A stretch of DNA of 64,000 nt from Acuticoccus sp039034015 (GTDB lineage: Bacteria > Pseudomonadota > Alphaproteobacteria > Rhizobiales > Amorphaceae). A model generated the notes under the pieces. It had not been told where the DNA came from, did not search any database, and saw only the letters and a list, made by a program, of their open reading frames with translations. Both the position numbers and the translations under genes were made by a program. The stretch spans positions 29,075-93,074 of the forward strand of contig JBCCBM010000015.1 of the NCBI GenBank assembly GCA_039034015.1, given 5' to 3'. Below, one piece after another: positions 41,825 through 49,788 of the stretch (position 1 is its first letter; each line of letters starts with the position of its first letter).

Positions 41825-42538
41825 ATGGCTTATCCCCTCCCCGTCCCGTGCGACGGGCCGGCGACACCGGTCCGCGCCGCAGTGGTCGCGCGCGCTCAAG
41901 CGGCCGCACGCCAGGGCCCTGTGCCCCTTCCTGAGCGCACCCAAACCCTTCTTCTGACCGATGGCCGCACCGCGGAACCGCGGAGCACGGCCCTGCGCCC
42001 GGTGCACACCGCCGGCGCGCCCCCGCCCACCAACCCCTGCGAGACGGGGCTGTTGCTGCGTGATCTCCGCCGGTTTTGGATGAGTGCGACCTTTAAGAAG
42101 GGCGCCCACACGCTGGTTTTGGCGCAGCTGCGGCTCTCGCGGTTGCCGGGCGCTGAGGGGCCGGAGGCGGCGCACCAGTTGGCGCGGACGGCCCGCGCGC
42201 TGCAGGAGGCGCTCAGGGATGTGGGCGCGGTTTATGCGCTGTCGGACCACGGGTTTGCGGTGCTTGGCAAAGGGGTGAGCCTTCGCAAGGGCGAGCGCGT
42301 GGCAAAGGCCATGATGGGCGCCATCGATGGTCGGGCGGGGAAAGCGCCTGTGCCGCAGATTTTTTCAGCTGGGCTTGCCGCGCTCCACCGGGATGATGAT
42401 CCGGTGGCGATCCTCGCCCTTGCCAACCGCTGCCTCACACTGGCGCGCGAGTCCCATGGCTCGGCCATCGTGTGTGAGACGGACAACCGCATCCGCACCG
42501 GCACGTTCGGGGCAGAGGCGGCCGCGGCGGCCTCCTAA
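41825..42538 (+). CDS. Degenerate GGDEF-like protein
   Basis: A 237-residue protein. The first 75 residues are Pro/Ala-rich and look disordered. Residues 90-225 follow the diguanylate cyclase fold pattern: HTLVLAQLRLSRLPG (first strand), LQEALRDVGAVYALSDHGFAVLG (where GGDEFAVL would be) and FSAGLAALHRDDDPVAILALANRCLTLARESHGS (the late strand and helix). The GGDEF signature is replaced by LSDHGF, so catalysis is unlikely. It may bind c-di-GMP or a partner protein. The CtrA-type box upstream suggests cell-cycle control. It converges on nuoD with 15 bases between the stops. Confidence 0.65.
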   Translation: MAYPLPVPCDGPATPVRAAVVARAQAAARQGPVPLPERTQTLLLTDGRTAEPRSTALRPVHTAGAPPPTNPCETGLLLRDLRRFWMSATFKKGAHTLVLAQLRLSRLPGAEGPEAAHQLARTARALQEALRDVGAVYALSDHGFAVLGKGVSLRKGERVAKAMMGAIDGRAGKAPVPQIFSAGLAALHRDDDPVAILALANRCLTLARESHGSAIVCETDNRIRTGTFGAEAAAAAS

Positions 42539-42553
42539 GGGGGCCGCTGGGGG

Positions 42554-43768
42554 TTAGCGGTCCACCTCGCCAAACACGATGTCGAGGGAGCCGAGGATGG
42601 CCGCAACGTCGGCCAACATGTGCCCCTCGCACATGGTGTCCATCGCTTGAAGGTGGGCAAAGCCGGGCGCTTTGATCTTGCAGCGGTACGGTTTGTTGGT
42701 GCCGTCGGCGACGAGGAAGACACCGAATTCGCCCTTTGGTGCCTCGACGGCGACGTAAACCTCGCCCTCGGGCACATGAAACCCTTCGGTGTAGAGCTTA
42801 AAGTGGTGGATGAGCGCTTCCATGGAGCGCTTCATCTCTCCGCGCGAGGGCGGGGCGACTTTGCCGTCGAGGGTGTGGACGGGGCCGCCGGTCACGCGCA
42901 GCTTGTCGATCGCCTGGCGCATTATGTGGACGGACTGGCGCATCTCTTCCATGCGGATGAGGTAGCGGTCGTAGCAGTCGCCGTTCTTGCCGATGGGGAT
43001 CTTGAAGTCGAACTCGTTGTAGCACTCGTAGGGCTGGTTGCGGCGAAGGTCCCAGGGGGCGCCTGAGCCGCGCACCATCACGCCCGAAAAGCCCCATGCC
43101 CAGCACTCGTCGAGGGTGACGACGCCGATGTCGACGTTGCGCTGCTTAAAAATGCGGTTTTCGGTGATGAGATTGTCGAGATCGTCGACCACTTTGAGGA
43201 AGGGGTCGCAAAACGCCTCGATGTCGTCGATGAGGCCAGCGGGCAGGTCTTGGTGGACGCCGCCAACGCGAAAATAGTTGGCGTGGAGACGGGCGCCGCA
43301 CGCGCGCTCATAAAACATCATCAGCTTTTCGCGCTCCTCAAAGCCCCAAAGGGGCGGCGTGAGGGCGCCAACGTCGAGCGCTTGTGTGGTGATGTTGAGA
43401 AGGTGCGACAAAAGCCGGCCAATCTCGCAGTAGAGGACGCGGATGAGCTGGGCGCGTTTGGGAATGTCGATCCCAAGGAGCTTTTCGGCCGCGAGGGCGA
43501 ACGCGTGCTCCTGGTTCATGGGGGAGACGTAGTCCAGCCGGTCAAAGTAGGGGACGGCTTGGAGATAGGTCTTGTGCTCGATCAGCTTTTCGGTGCCGCG
43601 GTGGAGGAGGCCGATGTGCGGGTCCACGCGGGTGACGATCTCGCCATCAAGCTCAAGCACCAGGCGCAAAACGCCGTGGGCGGCGGGGTGTTGGGGCCCA
43701 AAGTTGATGTTGAAATTGCGGACTTGGCGCTCGGTGGGCGCGGTTTCGGGGGTGATTTGCTGTTGCAT
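42554..43768 (-). CDS. nuoD: NADH-quinone oxidoreductase subunit D
   Basis: A 404-residue 49-kDa-type subunit of complex I. Core motifs are FNINFGPQHPAAHGVLRLVLELDGE, HIGLLHRGTEKLIE, FDRLDYVSPMNQEHAF, LDVGALTPPLWGFEEREKLM and the C-terminal GDTNKPYRCKI-like segment DGTNKPYRCKIKAPGFAHL. With subunit B it forms the quinone site. It starts at the ATG at 43768, overlapping the GFA-family gene stop by 1 base. No nuoE follows: the next gene is convergent. Confidence 0.96.
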   Translation of the reverse strand: MQQQITPETAPTERQVRNFNINFGPQHPAAHGVLRLVLELDGEIVTRVDPHIGLLHRGTEKLIEHKTYLQAVPYFDRLDYVSPMNQEHAFALAAEKLLGIDIPKRAQLIRVLYCEIGRLLSHLLNITTQALDVGALTPPLWGFEEREKLMMFYERACGARLHANYFRVGGVHQDLPAGLIDDIEAFCDPFLKVVDDLDNLITENRIFKQRNVDIGVVTLDECWAWGFSGVMVRGSGAPWDLRRNQPYECYNEFDFKIPIGKNGDCYDRYLIRMEEMRQSVHIMRQAIDKLRVTGGPVHTLDGKVAPPSRGEMKRSMEALIHHFKLYTEGFHVPEGEVYVAVEAPKGEFGVFLVADGTNKPYRCKIKAPGFAHLQAMDTMCEGHMLADVAAILGSLDIVFGEVDR

Positions 43769-44187
43769 CAGTTTCCTCCCGCGAACAACGCCTGGATATC
43801 GGCGCCCGTCATGCGCGTGGTCTCGCCTGCGAAGCGATAGCAATCGGGCTGTTCGTCCACAAAAATCTCGGTCGTGAGCGCGCCCTCGGGCGGATTGTCG
43901 ATGGCGAAGGCATTGATGGAGATGTGCCCGCCGCCTTCAAGGCGCCAGAAAAGGTTGGTGCCGCAGTGTTTGCAGAACTCGCGGTGCGCCCACTCTGAGG
44001 ACTTGAACCGGCTGATCGCCTCTTCGCCCTGCACTGTCAGGATGTGCGCGCCATAGGCCATGAAGGGGCCGGCGGTGAGGCGGCGGCAGTGGCTGCAATG
44101 GCAGGCGTCGAGCCGCGGTTCGATGGCCGCCTCGAAGGTGACTTTGCCGCAAAGGCACCGGCCTTTGACCGAAACGCTCTCGCTCAT
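43768..44187 (-). CDS. GFA family (CENP-V/GFA) zinc protein inside the nuo operon
   Basis: A 139-residue protein with the Cys pattern of the GFA fold: GRCLCGKVTF, CHCSHCRRL and CKHCGTNLFWR. These give two zinc sites. Family members were named for glutathione-dependent formaldehyde activation, but most have no proven activity. It overlaps nuoC by 4 bases (ATGA) and nuoD by 1 base, so it must be co-translated with complex I subunits. Nothing in the sequence shows a role in complex I. Confidence 0.88.
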   Translation of the reverse strand: MSESVSVKGRCLCGKVTFEAAIEPRLDACHCSHCRRLTAGPFMAYGAHILTVQGEEAISRFKSSEWAHREFCKHCGTNLFWRLEGGGHISINAFAIDNPPEGALTTEIFVDEQPDCYRFAGETTRMTGADIQALFAGGN

Positions 44188-44807
44188 GTGTTGGCCTTCT
44201 CGTCACCGGGGAGAACGTAGTCGGTGCCCTCCCAGGGGGAGAGGAAGTCAAAGTCGCGGAACTGTTGGGCAAGTTTTACCGGCTCGTAGACGACGCGCTT
44301 GGCTTCATCGTCGTAGCGCACCTCGACGAAGCCGGTGAGCGGAAAATCTTTGCGCAAGGGGTGCCCGTCAAAGCCGTAGTCGGTGAGGAGGCGGCGAAGG
44401 TCGGGGTGGGTTGAGAAGATGACGCCGTAAAGGTCGTAGGCCTCACGCTCATACCAGTCCGCGGCGGGGAAGAGGCTGGTGAGCGAGGGGACGGGCGTGC
44501 GCTCATCCACCTGGAGCTTTAAGCGGATGCGAAGGTTCTGGACCGGCGAGAGGAGATGGTAGACCACCTCGAACCGCTCGGGCCGGGAGGGGTAGTCGAC
44601 AGCGCAAATGTCAACGAGGTTGACGAAGGCGGCGCGCGGATCGTCCCGCAGGAAGCGCACAACGTCGAGCAGGTGTTCGCGCGAGAGGGTGATGGTGAGC
44701 TGGTCGAACGCGATGGTGTGGGCGAGCACCGCCTCGCCGTGTTCGGTGGCGATGGTATCGGCAAGCTCGGTCAGCGCGTCGCGATCTTCGACGAAAATGT
44801 GGCTCAT
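44184..44807 (-). CDS. nuoC: NADH-quinone oxidoreductase subunit C
   Basis: A 207-residue 30-kDa-type subunit of complex I. Core motif region: YHLLSPVQNLRIRLKLQVDERTPVPSLTSLFPAADWYEREAYDLYGVIFSTHPDLRRLLTDYGFDGHPLRKDFPLTGFVEVRYD, quoted here only as the span covering about residues 84-168; WYEREAYDLYGV is diagnostic. It belongs to the peripheral arm. It lies 2 bases after nuoB and overlaps the GFA-family gene. Confidence 0.95.
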   Translation of the reverse strand: MSHIFVEDRDALTELADTIATEHGEAVLAHTIAFDQLTITLSREHLLDVVRFLRDDPRAAFVNLVDICAVDYPSRPERFEVVYHLLSPVQNLRIRLKLQVDERTPVPSLTSLFPAADWYEREAYDLYGVIFSTHPDLRRLLTDYGFDGHPLRKDFPLTGFVEVRYDDEAKRVVYEPVKLAQQFRDFDFLSPWEGTDYVLPGDEKANT

Positions 44808-44809
44808 GG

Positions 44810-45385
44810 TCAGCGCTCGATGGTGCCGGTGCGGCGGATTTTGCGCTGCAGGAGGAGGACGCCGTAAAGCAGCGCCTCGGCGGTGGGTGGGCAGCCGGGG
44901 ACGTAGATGTCCACCGGGACGATGCGGTCACACCCGCGCACCACCGCATAGCTATAGTGGTAGTAGCCGCCGCCGTTGGCGCAGGAGCCCATGGAGATGA
45001 CGTAGCGCGGTTCTGGCATCTGGTCGTAGACCTTGCGCAGCGCCGGGGCCATTTTGTTGGTGAGGGTGCCGGCCACAATCATCACGTCCGACTGGCGGGG
45101 CGACGCGCGGGGCGCAAAGCCGAAGCGCTCCGCATCGTAGCGCGGCATCGACATTTGCATCATTTCGACCGCGCAGCAGGCAAGGCCAAACGTCATCCAC
45201 ATGAGCGAGCCCGTGCGCGCCCATTGGATGAGCGCCTCGGAGGAAGTGACGAGGAAGCCCTTGTCGGTGAGTTCGCCGTTCAGTTCGCGAAAGAAGGCGT
45301 CATCGGGCGCGTTGTGCGGGTCTTTGAGGGCGAAGGCGCCGCCCTTGCCGCGCTCATCCAGGAGTGGGGTGTCTTTCAGTTCCAT
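44810..45385 (-). CDS. nuoB: NADH-quinone oxidoreductase subunit B
   Basis: A 191-residue PSST-type subunit carrying the N2 iron-sulfur cluster. The cluster ligands are seen as GLACCAVEM, SMGSCANGGG and VPGCPPTAEAL. It starts at the ATG at 45385 (MELKDTPLLDERGKGG), overlapping the end of nuoA by 10 bases. An in-frame ATG at 45406 would extend further into nuoA and is less likely. The approximately 30-residue N-terminal extension is usual for alphaproteobacteria. Confidence 0.95.
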   Translation of the reverse strand: MELKDTPLLDERGKGGAFALKDPHNAPDDAFFRELNGELTDKGFLVTSSEALIQWARTGSLMWMTFGLACCAVEMMQMSMPRYDAERFGFAPRASPRQSDVMIVAGTLTNKMAPALRKVYDQMPEPRYVISMGSCANGGGYYHYSYAVVRGCDRIVPVDIYVPGCPPTAEALLYGVLLLQRKIRRTGTIER

Positions 45386-45741
45386 TCCAGCGCGCCCTTT
45401 CTCCACTCATAAACAAAGCCGATGGTCAGCACTGTGAGGAACACCATCACAGAGCCAAAGCCGAACCAGCCGATGGCATCGAACGACAAGATCCAGGGGA
45501 AGAGGAACGCAATTTCCAGGTCGAAGATGATGAAGAGAATGGCGACCAGGTAAAAGCGCACGTCAAATTTCATGCGCGCATCGTCAAACGCGTTGAAGCC
45601 GCACTCGTAGGCCGACAGCTTTTCGGAGTCGGGCTTTTTGTATGCGATGATGAACGGCGCGACGAGGAGGCCCAGCCCCAACACCATCGCAACGCCCATG
45701 AATATGATCACGGGCAGGTAGCTTGCCAAAAGCGCTTCCAT
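45376..45741 (-). CDS. nuoA: NADH-quinone oxidoreductase subunit A
   Basis: A 121-residue membrane subunit with three helices. The conserved loop is SEKLSAYECGFNAFDDARMKFDVRFYLVAILFIIFDLEIAF in part; YECGF and the acidic FDLEIAFLFPW are diagnostic. It starts at the ATG at 45741 (MEALLASYLPV), which matches family length. It is the first gene of the nuoABC-GFA-nuoD unit. A tRNA-Asp gene lies upstream on the same strand. Confidence 0.95.
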   Translation of the reverse strand: MEALLASYLPVIIFMGVAMVLGLGLLVAPFIIAYKKPDSEKLSAYECGFNAFDDARMKFDVRFYLVAILFIIFDLEIAFLFPWILSFDAIGWFGFGSVMVFLTVLTIGFVYEWRKGALEWN

Positions 45742-45900
45742 CGATGTCCCCCAGCGCGCAGCTCGGTGCCGCGCACATTCGAAATAGACGCTTTCCGGTG
45801 TGCCGGAAACCGCCGATTGGCGCAACCGAACGCCGCGGATGGTCTGGCGCAATGGTGGAGGGTGCGAATGGCAGTTTCCCGGCCGTGGGCGGCGGGACGA

Positions 45901-45977
45901 TGGCGCGAGTGACGGGGCTCGAACCCGCGACCTCCGGCGTGACAGGCCGGCACTCTAACCAACTGAGCTACACCCGC
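45901..45977 (-). tRNA. tRNA-Asp (anticodon GTC)
   Basis: On the minus strand the acceptor GCGGGTG pairs with CACTCGC, discriminator G and encoded CCA. The anticodon stem CCGGC/GCCGG encloses loop CTGTCAC with anticodon GTC. The T-arm has GGTTCGAGCCC. Confidence 0.95.
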
Positions 45978-46152
45978 GCACCCGCGACAAGCGTCGGGGT
46001 CGCCGAGAAATACGGCGTGGGCCATGGGGTGTCAAGCGCGATCGCATCCTGGGGCTGGCGGTGGGCTCACCGCGCCCCCATATCGACGCGACGCAGGTAT
46101 TGCGATGTTATTTTGAGCGCGACCATTGGATTAAAGCAAAGGCAAATACGCC

Positions 46153-46938
46153 ATGTACTTGGAAGATGTTGTCGTCAAAAGTGGCGATACGGTGTCAGGG
46201 TTGGCAAAAGAGTATGGCTACAAGGGTGGTGAATGGACCAAAGTTTGGGATCATGCTGAAAACGCCAAGCTGAAGACCAAACGCGGGCGCCCCGAGAAGA
46301 TCCAGCCCGGCGATACACTGCAAATCCCCATCCCGTGGAAGGTGAAAACCACCACGATGACGTTTGTGAATGCAAGCTCGCGCGTGCGCTTCGAGGCGAT
46401 CCGCACCGGCGAGCGGGGCACGCAGATCCGCTGGGCCCAAACCGTTGACCGCCACAACCAAGCTTTTGGGAACGCACCCTACGGCCAGCCCCGCGAGGTG
46501 GTGGACCCCGGCTCCCCGCCCGATGACAACGAGCCGTTTTATTTTACTGACACCGAGATCGCCTCTGTGCCCGGCCGGCGCACCAAGTTCAGCGACACGC
46601 CCTTCCGCACCGCGCCGGCCGCACCGACAGGGGTTGCGCTGATCGACTGGGCGCGCACCGAGCTTGGCACCGCCGTTGGAACCACAAAGTGGCGGGCGCT
46701 CCTTTCCATCGCCATTGTGACCGACAAGCGCGTCACGGTGATCGACACCCAGGCCTGGGGGTTCGACAAGGCCCCCACCGGCACCGTCACCAAGGTGCCC
46801 GCGCGCAAGGCCACAGCGACCGAAATGGCCGATCACCTCAAAATTCTGAAAGGCGGGTTTGGGCTGAAAGACGTGCCAGGCTCCATGGCAACCTTTGCGT
46901 CCATGGGGTGGACCTTTCGCCTTGAGCCCTCGCCGTGA
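46153..46938 (+). CDS. LysM-like domain protein of unknown function
   Basis: A 261-residue protein. The first 60 residues (VVVKSGDTVSGLAKEYGY, then IQPGDTLQIPIPWKV) form a LysM-like carbohydrate-binding module. The remaining 200 residues are not recognised. No signal peptide is seen, so it is cytoplasmic or exported by a specialised route; stand-alone LysM proteins also occur in phage tail and type VI loci. The upstream 50 bases are AT-rich compared with surroundings. The stop overlaps the next gene (GTGA), giving a two-gene cassette flanked by tRNA-Asp and tRNA-Val. Confidence 0.6.
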   Translation: MYLEDVVVKSGDTVSGLAKEYGYKGGEWTKVWDHAENAKLKTKRGRPEKIQPGDTLQIPIPWKVKTTTMTFVNASSRVRFEAIRTGERGTQIRWAQTVDRHNQAFGNAPYGQPREVVDPGSPPDDNEPFYFTDTEIASVPGRRTKFSDTPFRTAPAAPTGVALIDWARTELGTAVGTTKWRALLSIAIVTDKRVTVIDTQAWGFDKAPTGTVTKVPARKATATEMADHLKILKGGFGLKDVPGSMATFASMGWTFRLEPSP

Positions 46939-47384
46939 CGCCATCGCGCCGCGCGCTTTGTTTTGGCCTCACCCTTTTTCCCTTCGCCCCGGAGGCGCTG
47001 TTTGCTATGCCCGATCAACCGACCGCCATTGCCATTGCCCACCTTGGCCCTGAGGACAAACCCCTGCCGCCGCTGATCCTGGCGGACGGGGCGGACGTGG
47101 CCGCCTTTACCGATCCGCCCTTTGGCGGCGGGGACGCGCCGGTCACCGCGGCGCTGGGTGCGGAGGCGCTTTCAGCGCTTGGCCGCCGCCTTGCGGACGC
47201 AGTACCGGCCGATGCGGCGGTGCTTGCGGTTGGCGTTTTGTCGGGAGGCGTTGTCACGCGCACCGACCTTGATCGGCCGGATGCCCAGCCCTTTGCCCTT
47301 GCCCTGCGCCGCGCGGCGGAGGGGACGGCGGCCAAATCGCCCGTGGATCTTTGGGTGTTTCGCACCAACCTTGGCGGGCGCTGA
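46935..47384 (+). CDS. Hypothetical exported protein, partner of the LysM-like protein
   Basis: A 149-residue protein starting at the GTG at 46935, which overlaps the previous stop. The N-terminus MTPSRRALCFGLTLFPFAPE has paired Arg before a hydrophobic stretch, so a Tat- or Sec-type signal is likely. The rest is Ala/Pro-rich with no cysteines, and no domain is recognised. It is probably made together with the LysM-like protein. Confidence 0.55.
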   Translation: MTPSRRALCFGLTLFPFAPEALFAMPDQPTAIAIAHLGPEDKPLPPLILADGADVAAFTDPPFGGGDAPVTAALGAEALSALGRRLADAVPADAAVLAVGVLSGGVVTRTDLDRPDAQPFALALRRAAEGTAAKSPVDLWVFRTNLGGR

Positions 47385-47514
47385 CGGGAACCCGCGCCCG
47401 CACGCCGGCGCCCGATCAGCCGATCACGCTGGCGCTGCCCGCGCAACAATCAGCGGTCCGCGCGCCATTGCGCCTTTGCAAAGCCTGCGGGCGGTCGGCT
47501 AAGGAGGCGGCCCG

Positions 47515-47591
47515 GGGCGGTTAGCTCAGCTGGTTAGAGCGTCTGGTTTACACCCAGTAGGTCGGGAGTTCGAATCTCTCACCGCCCACCA
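47515..47591 (+). tRNA. tRNA-Val (anticodon TAC)
   Basis: The acceptor GGGCGGT pairs with ACCGCCC, discriminator A and encoded CCA. The anticodon loop TTTACAC gives anticodon TAC. The D-arm GCTC/GAGC and T-arm with AGTTCGAATCT are intact. It is the second valine tRNA of the window, on the opposite strand to the CAC isoacceptor. Confidence 0.95.
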
Positions 47592-47702
47592 AGGCCCCGT
47601 TCACCTTGCGGGCGATCATGGGTTGCCTTGCCCCTTTTTGGCCCGGTTTTCCGGGTGGGGAAACCTTGCCTCGGCCCAGGTCGCCGCTGTATTCGTCGGG
47701 TC

Positions 47703-48683
47703 ATGGTTGCCGTTGACACCTCGCGGGCGGAAGGAACGCCCTCCGACTACCTGCGCCTGGCGCGGTTCGACCATGCGACGAAGCATGTCTTCATCATCCC
47801 GGGGATCTTTTTGGCCGTGCTCCTGCGGCCGGATGTGGCACGCTTCGACGCGCTGGTCCTTGTTTTGGGATTTGCGTCCGCGGTGGCGGTGGCGTCCGCC
47901 AACTACGTGATCAACGAGTGGCTCGACCGCGAGTTTGACGCCCACCATCCCGACAAGTGCCAGCGCGCCGCCGTGCAACGCACGATGCGCCCCGTGCCGG
48001 TCTACATGCTCTATTTCACACTCCTTGTGGTGGGGCTCGGCCTTGCTTGGCTCGTCAATCCGCCCTTTTTCGTGGTGAGCGCGCTCTTCGCGGTGGCCGG
48101 CATTGTCTACAATGTGCGCCCCTTCCGCACCAAAGACCGCGCCATTGTCGACGTGGTGTCGGAAAGTTTTAACAACGCCATCCGCCTCACCCTCGGTTGG
48201 CTGATGATCGATGCCACCTCGATCCCCCCGTCCAGCCTGTTGGCGGCCTTTTGGGCCGGCGGCGCGTTTTTGATGAATTCCAAACGCCTTGCCGAATACC
48301 GCGACATTGTGGCCGCCGTCGGCGCCGAGCGGCTGGCGCTCTACCGCCGCTCCTTCCGCTATTATGACGAGGCGCGCCTCCACGTGGCAAACCTTGTCTA
48401 CGCGCTTGTCACGTCCTTTGCGCTAGCGGTGTTCCTCATCAAATACCGTTTGGAATATGTGCTGGCCGTGCCACCGCTGATTGCCCTTTTCGCGGCCTAC
48501 TACGCGCTGGCGCTGCAACCGGATTCGGTGGCGCGCAAACCCGAGCGCCTCTTCCGCTCCCGCCGCATCATGGGCCTTGCCGGGTTCACCTGCCTCCTCT
48601 TTGCGGTGTTGACCTTTGTTGACGTGCCCCCGCTCAGCCGGCTGGCGGAGGAACAATTCATCATCGTTGCGCCCCCTTCGTGA
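47703..48683 (+). CDS. UbiA-family prenyltransferase, probable decaprenyl-phosphate phosphoribosyltransferase
   Basis: A 326-residue membrane enzyme with about nine helices. The first acidic motif is NYVINEWLDREFDAHHPDK (N71, D75, D79), and the second region is YNVRPFRTKDRAIVDVVSES (D145, D150). NxxxDxxxD followed by HPDK resembles the DPPR synthase branch (Mycobacterium Rv3806c, Azorhizobium NoeC), which transfers phosphoribose from PRPP to decaprenyl phosphate. Ubiquinone or haem UbiA enzymes lack this HP-K pattern as far as I recall. Start ATG 47703. It overlaps a HAD phosphatase gene (GTGA), fitting the next step, DPPR dephosphorylation. Confidence 0.8.
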   Translation: MVAVDTSRAEGTPSDYLRLARFDHATKHVFIIPGIFLAVLLRPDVARFDALVLVLGFASAVAVASANYVINEWLDREFDAHHPDKCQRAAVQRTMRPVPVYMLYFTLLVVGLGLAWLVNPPFFVVSALFAVAGIVYNVRPFRTKDRAIVDVVSESFNNAIRLTLGWLMIDATSIPPSSLLAAFWAGGAFLMNSKRLAEYRDIVAAVGAERLALYRRSFRYYDEARLHVANLVYALVTSFALAVFLIKYRLEYVLAVPPLIALFAAYYALALQPDSVARKPERLFRSRRIMGLAGFTCLLFAVLTFVDVPPLSRLAEEQFIIVAPPS

Positions 48684-49360
48684 GCCCCCTTTTTCGCCGT
48701 TATGGCCTGGTGGTGTTCGATCTGGATGGCACGCTCTACCACCAAGCGCCGGTGCGCCGCGCCATGGTCCGCGTCCTCCTGATCGACGCGCTCAAGCGCC
48801 GCTCGACCCGCGTCATCGGCTGCCTGCGCGCCTACCGGGCCGCGCGGGAAGAGGGCTCGGGCGCGCTCGATGATGCGGCCCTGCGTGCCGCGGCCGCGGC
48901 CGAGGCGGGGCTTTCGGTGGGCGAGGCAGACGCGCTCATCACCGCGTTCATGCACCAACGGCCCCTCCCCCACTTGGCCCGGGCGCGGGTCGCCGGCACT
49001 GCCGCCCTCTTCCAGGCACTCCACGACGCTGGCGTCCCCCTCGCCGTCTGGTCCGACTATCCGGTGCCCGAAAAGCTTGCAGCGCTCGGCCTTTCCGCCG
49101 ACGCGATGGTGAGCGCCGAGGACCCCGCCATCCTTGCCCAAAAGCCTGACCCGGCCGGCCTCCTCCACCTGATGGCCCGGTTCGACACGGCGCCGTCCGA
49201 CACGCTCTTGATTGGCGACCGGCTCGACCGGGACGGCGCGGCCTCACAGCGCGCCGGGGCCGCCTTTGTCCACCGCACCGATGCGCGCCGGCGCTCTCCC
49301 GCCGCGATTGCCGATTTCACCGACCCGCGCCTTCACGCGCTCACCGCGGCCAGAGCGTGA
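48680..49360 (+). CDS. HAD-superfamily phosphatase, possible decaprenylphosphoryl-phosphoribose phosphatase
   Basis: A 226-residue HAD-IA hydrolase. The nucleophile motif is VVFDLDGTLYH (Asp-Leu-Asp), motif II is AVWSDYPV, Lys is in LAQKPDPAG and motif III is LIGDRLDRDG. It starts at a GTG overlapping the UbiA stop and its own stop overlaps the GtrA start. Position between a DPPR synthase-like enzyme and GtrA suggests it removes the 5-phosphate of the lipid-linked ribose. Other HAD substrates remain possible. Confidence 0.78.
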   Translation: MSPLFRRYGLVVFDLDGTLYHQAPVRRAMVRVLLIDALKRRSTRVIGCLRAYRAAREEGSGALDDAALRAAAAAEAGLSVGEADALITAFMHQRPLPHLARARVAGTAALFQALHDAGVPLAVWSDYPVPEKLAALGLSADAMVSAEDPAILAQKPDPAGLLHLMARFDTAPSDTLLIGDRLDRDGAASQRAGAAFVHRTDARRRSPAAIADFTDPRLHALTAARA

Positions 49361-49788
49361 CGCCCCGGGACCGCGCCGCCGCGCGCCCCGCAACGACGCT
49401 CGTTCGCTTCTGGCGCTATGTGCTGGTCGGCGGTGCGGCGGCCATCGTCGACCTTGGCGGTTTTGTGGGTCTTGATGCGCTTGGCGCCCCTGTCCCAGCC
49501 GCTGCCGCCATGAGCTTCTTGATCGCAATGGCCGTGAACTACGCGCTTTCCATCGCATTTGCCTTTGGCGCGCAGGCGGGGCTTCGCAGTTTCGCGCTTT
49601 TTGCCGCGTTTGCCGCCATCGGCTTTTCCATCAACGTTGGCGTCACCGCAGGTCTTGCCCTCCTTGCCGGACTGTGGCCGCCGCTCGCAAAGCTCCTTGG
49701 CATCGCCGTTGCCTTCACGTTTAACTTTACGGCCAACCACATCATCGTCTTTCCTCAGCCGGGCGGGGCAGGCCCGAGGCGTCGGTAA
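49357..49788 (+). CDS. GtrA family membrane protein
   Basis: A 143-residue protein with four helices. The GtrA pattern begins LVRFWRYVLVGGAAAIVDLGGFVGL and ends TFNFTANHIIVF. GtrA proteins are associated with moving or handling polyprenyl-linked sugars across the inner membrane; mycobacterial Rv3789 is linked to decaprenyl-phosphoryl-arabinose. GTG start overlaps the HAD stop. The 3' end overlaps the convergent membrane-protein gene by 34 bases. Confidence 0.85.
   Translation: MTPRDRAAARPATTLVRFWRYVLVGGAAAIVDLGGFVGLDALGAPVPAAAAMSFLIAMAVNYALSIAFAFGAQAGLRSFALFAAFAAIGFSINVGVTAGLALLAGLWPPLAKLLGIAVAFTFNFTANHIIVFPQPGGAGPRRR

Noticed and set aside
45901..47591. Integrated element using tRNA-Asp or tRNA-Val as attachment site
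   Set aside because: No integrase and no duplicated tRNA 3' end were seen between the two tRNA genes; both tRNAs are intact.
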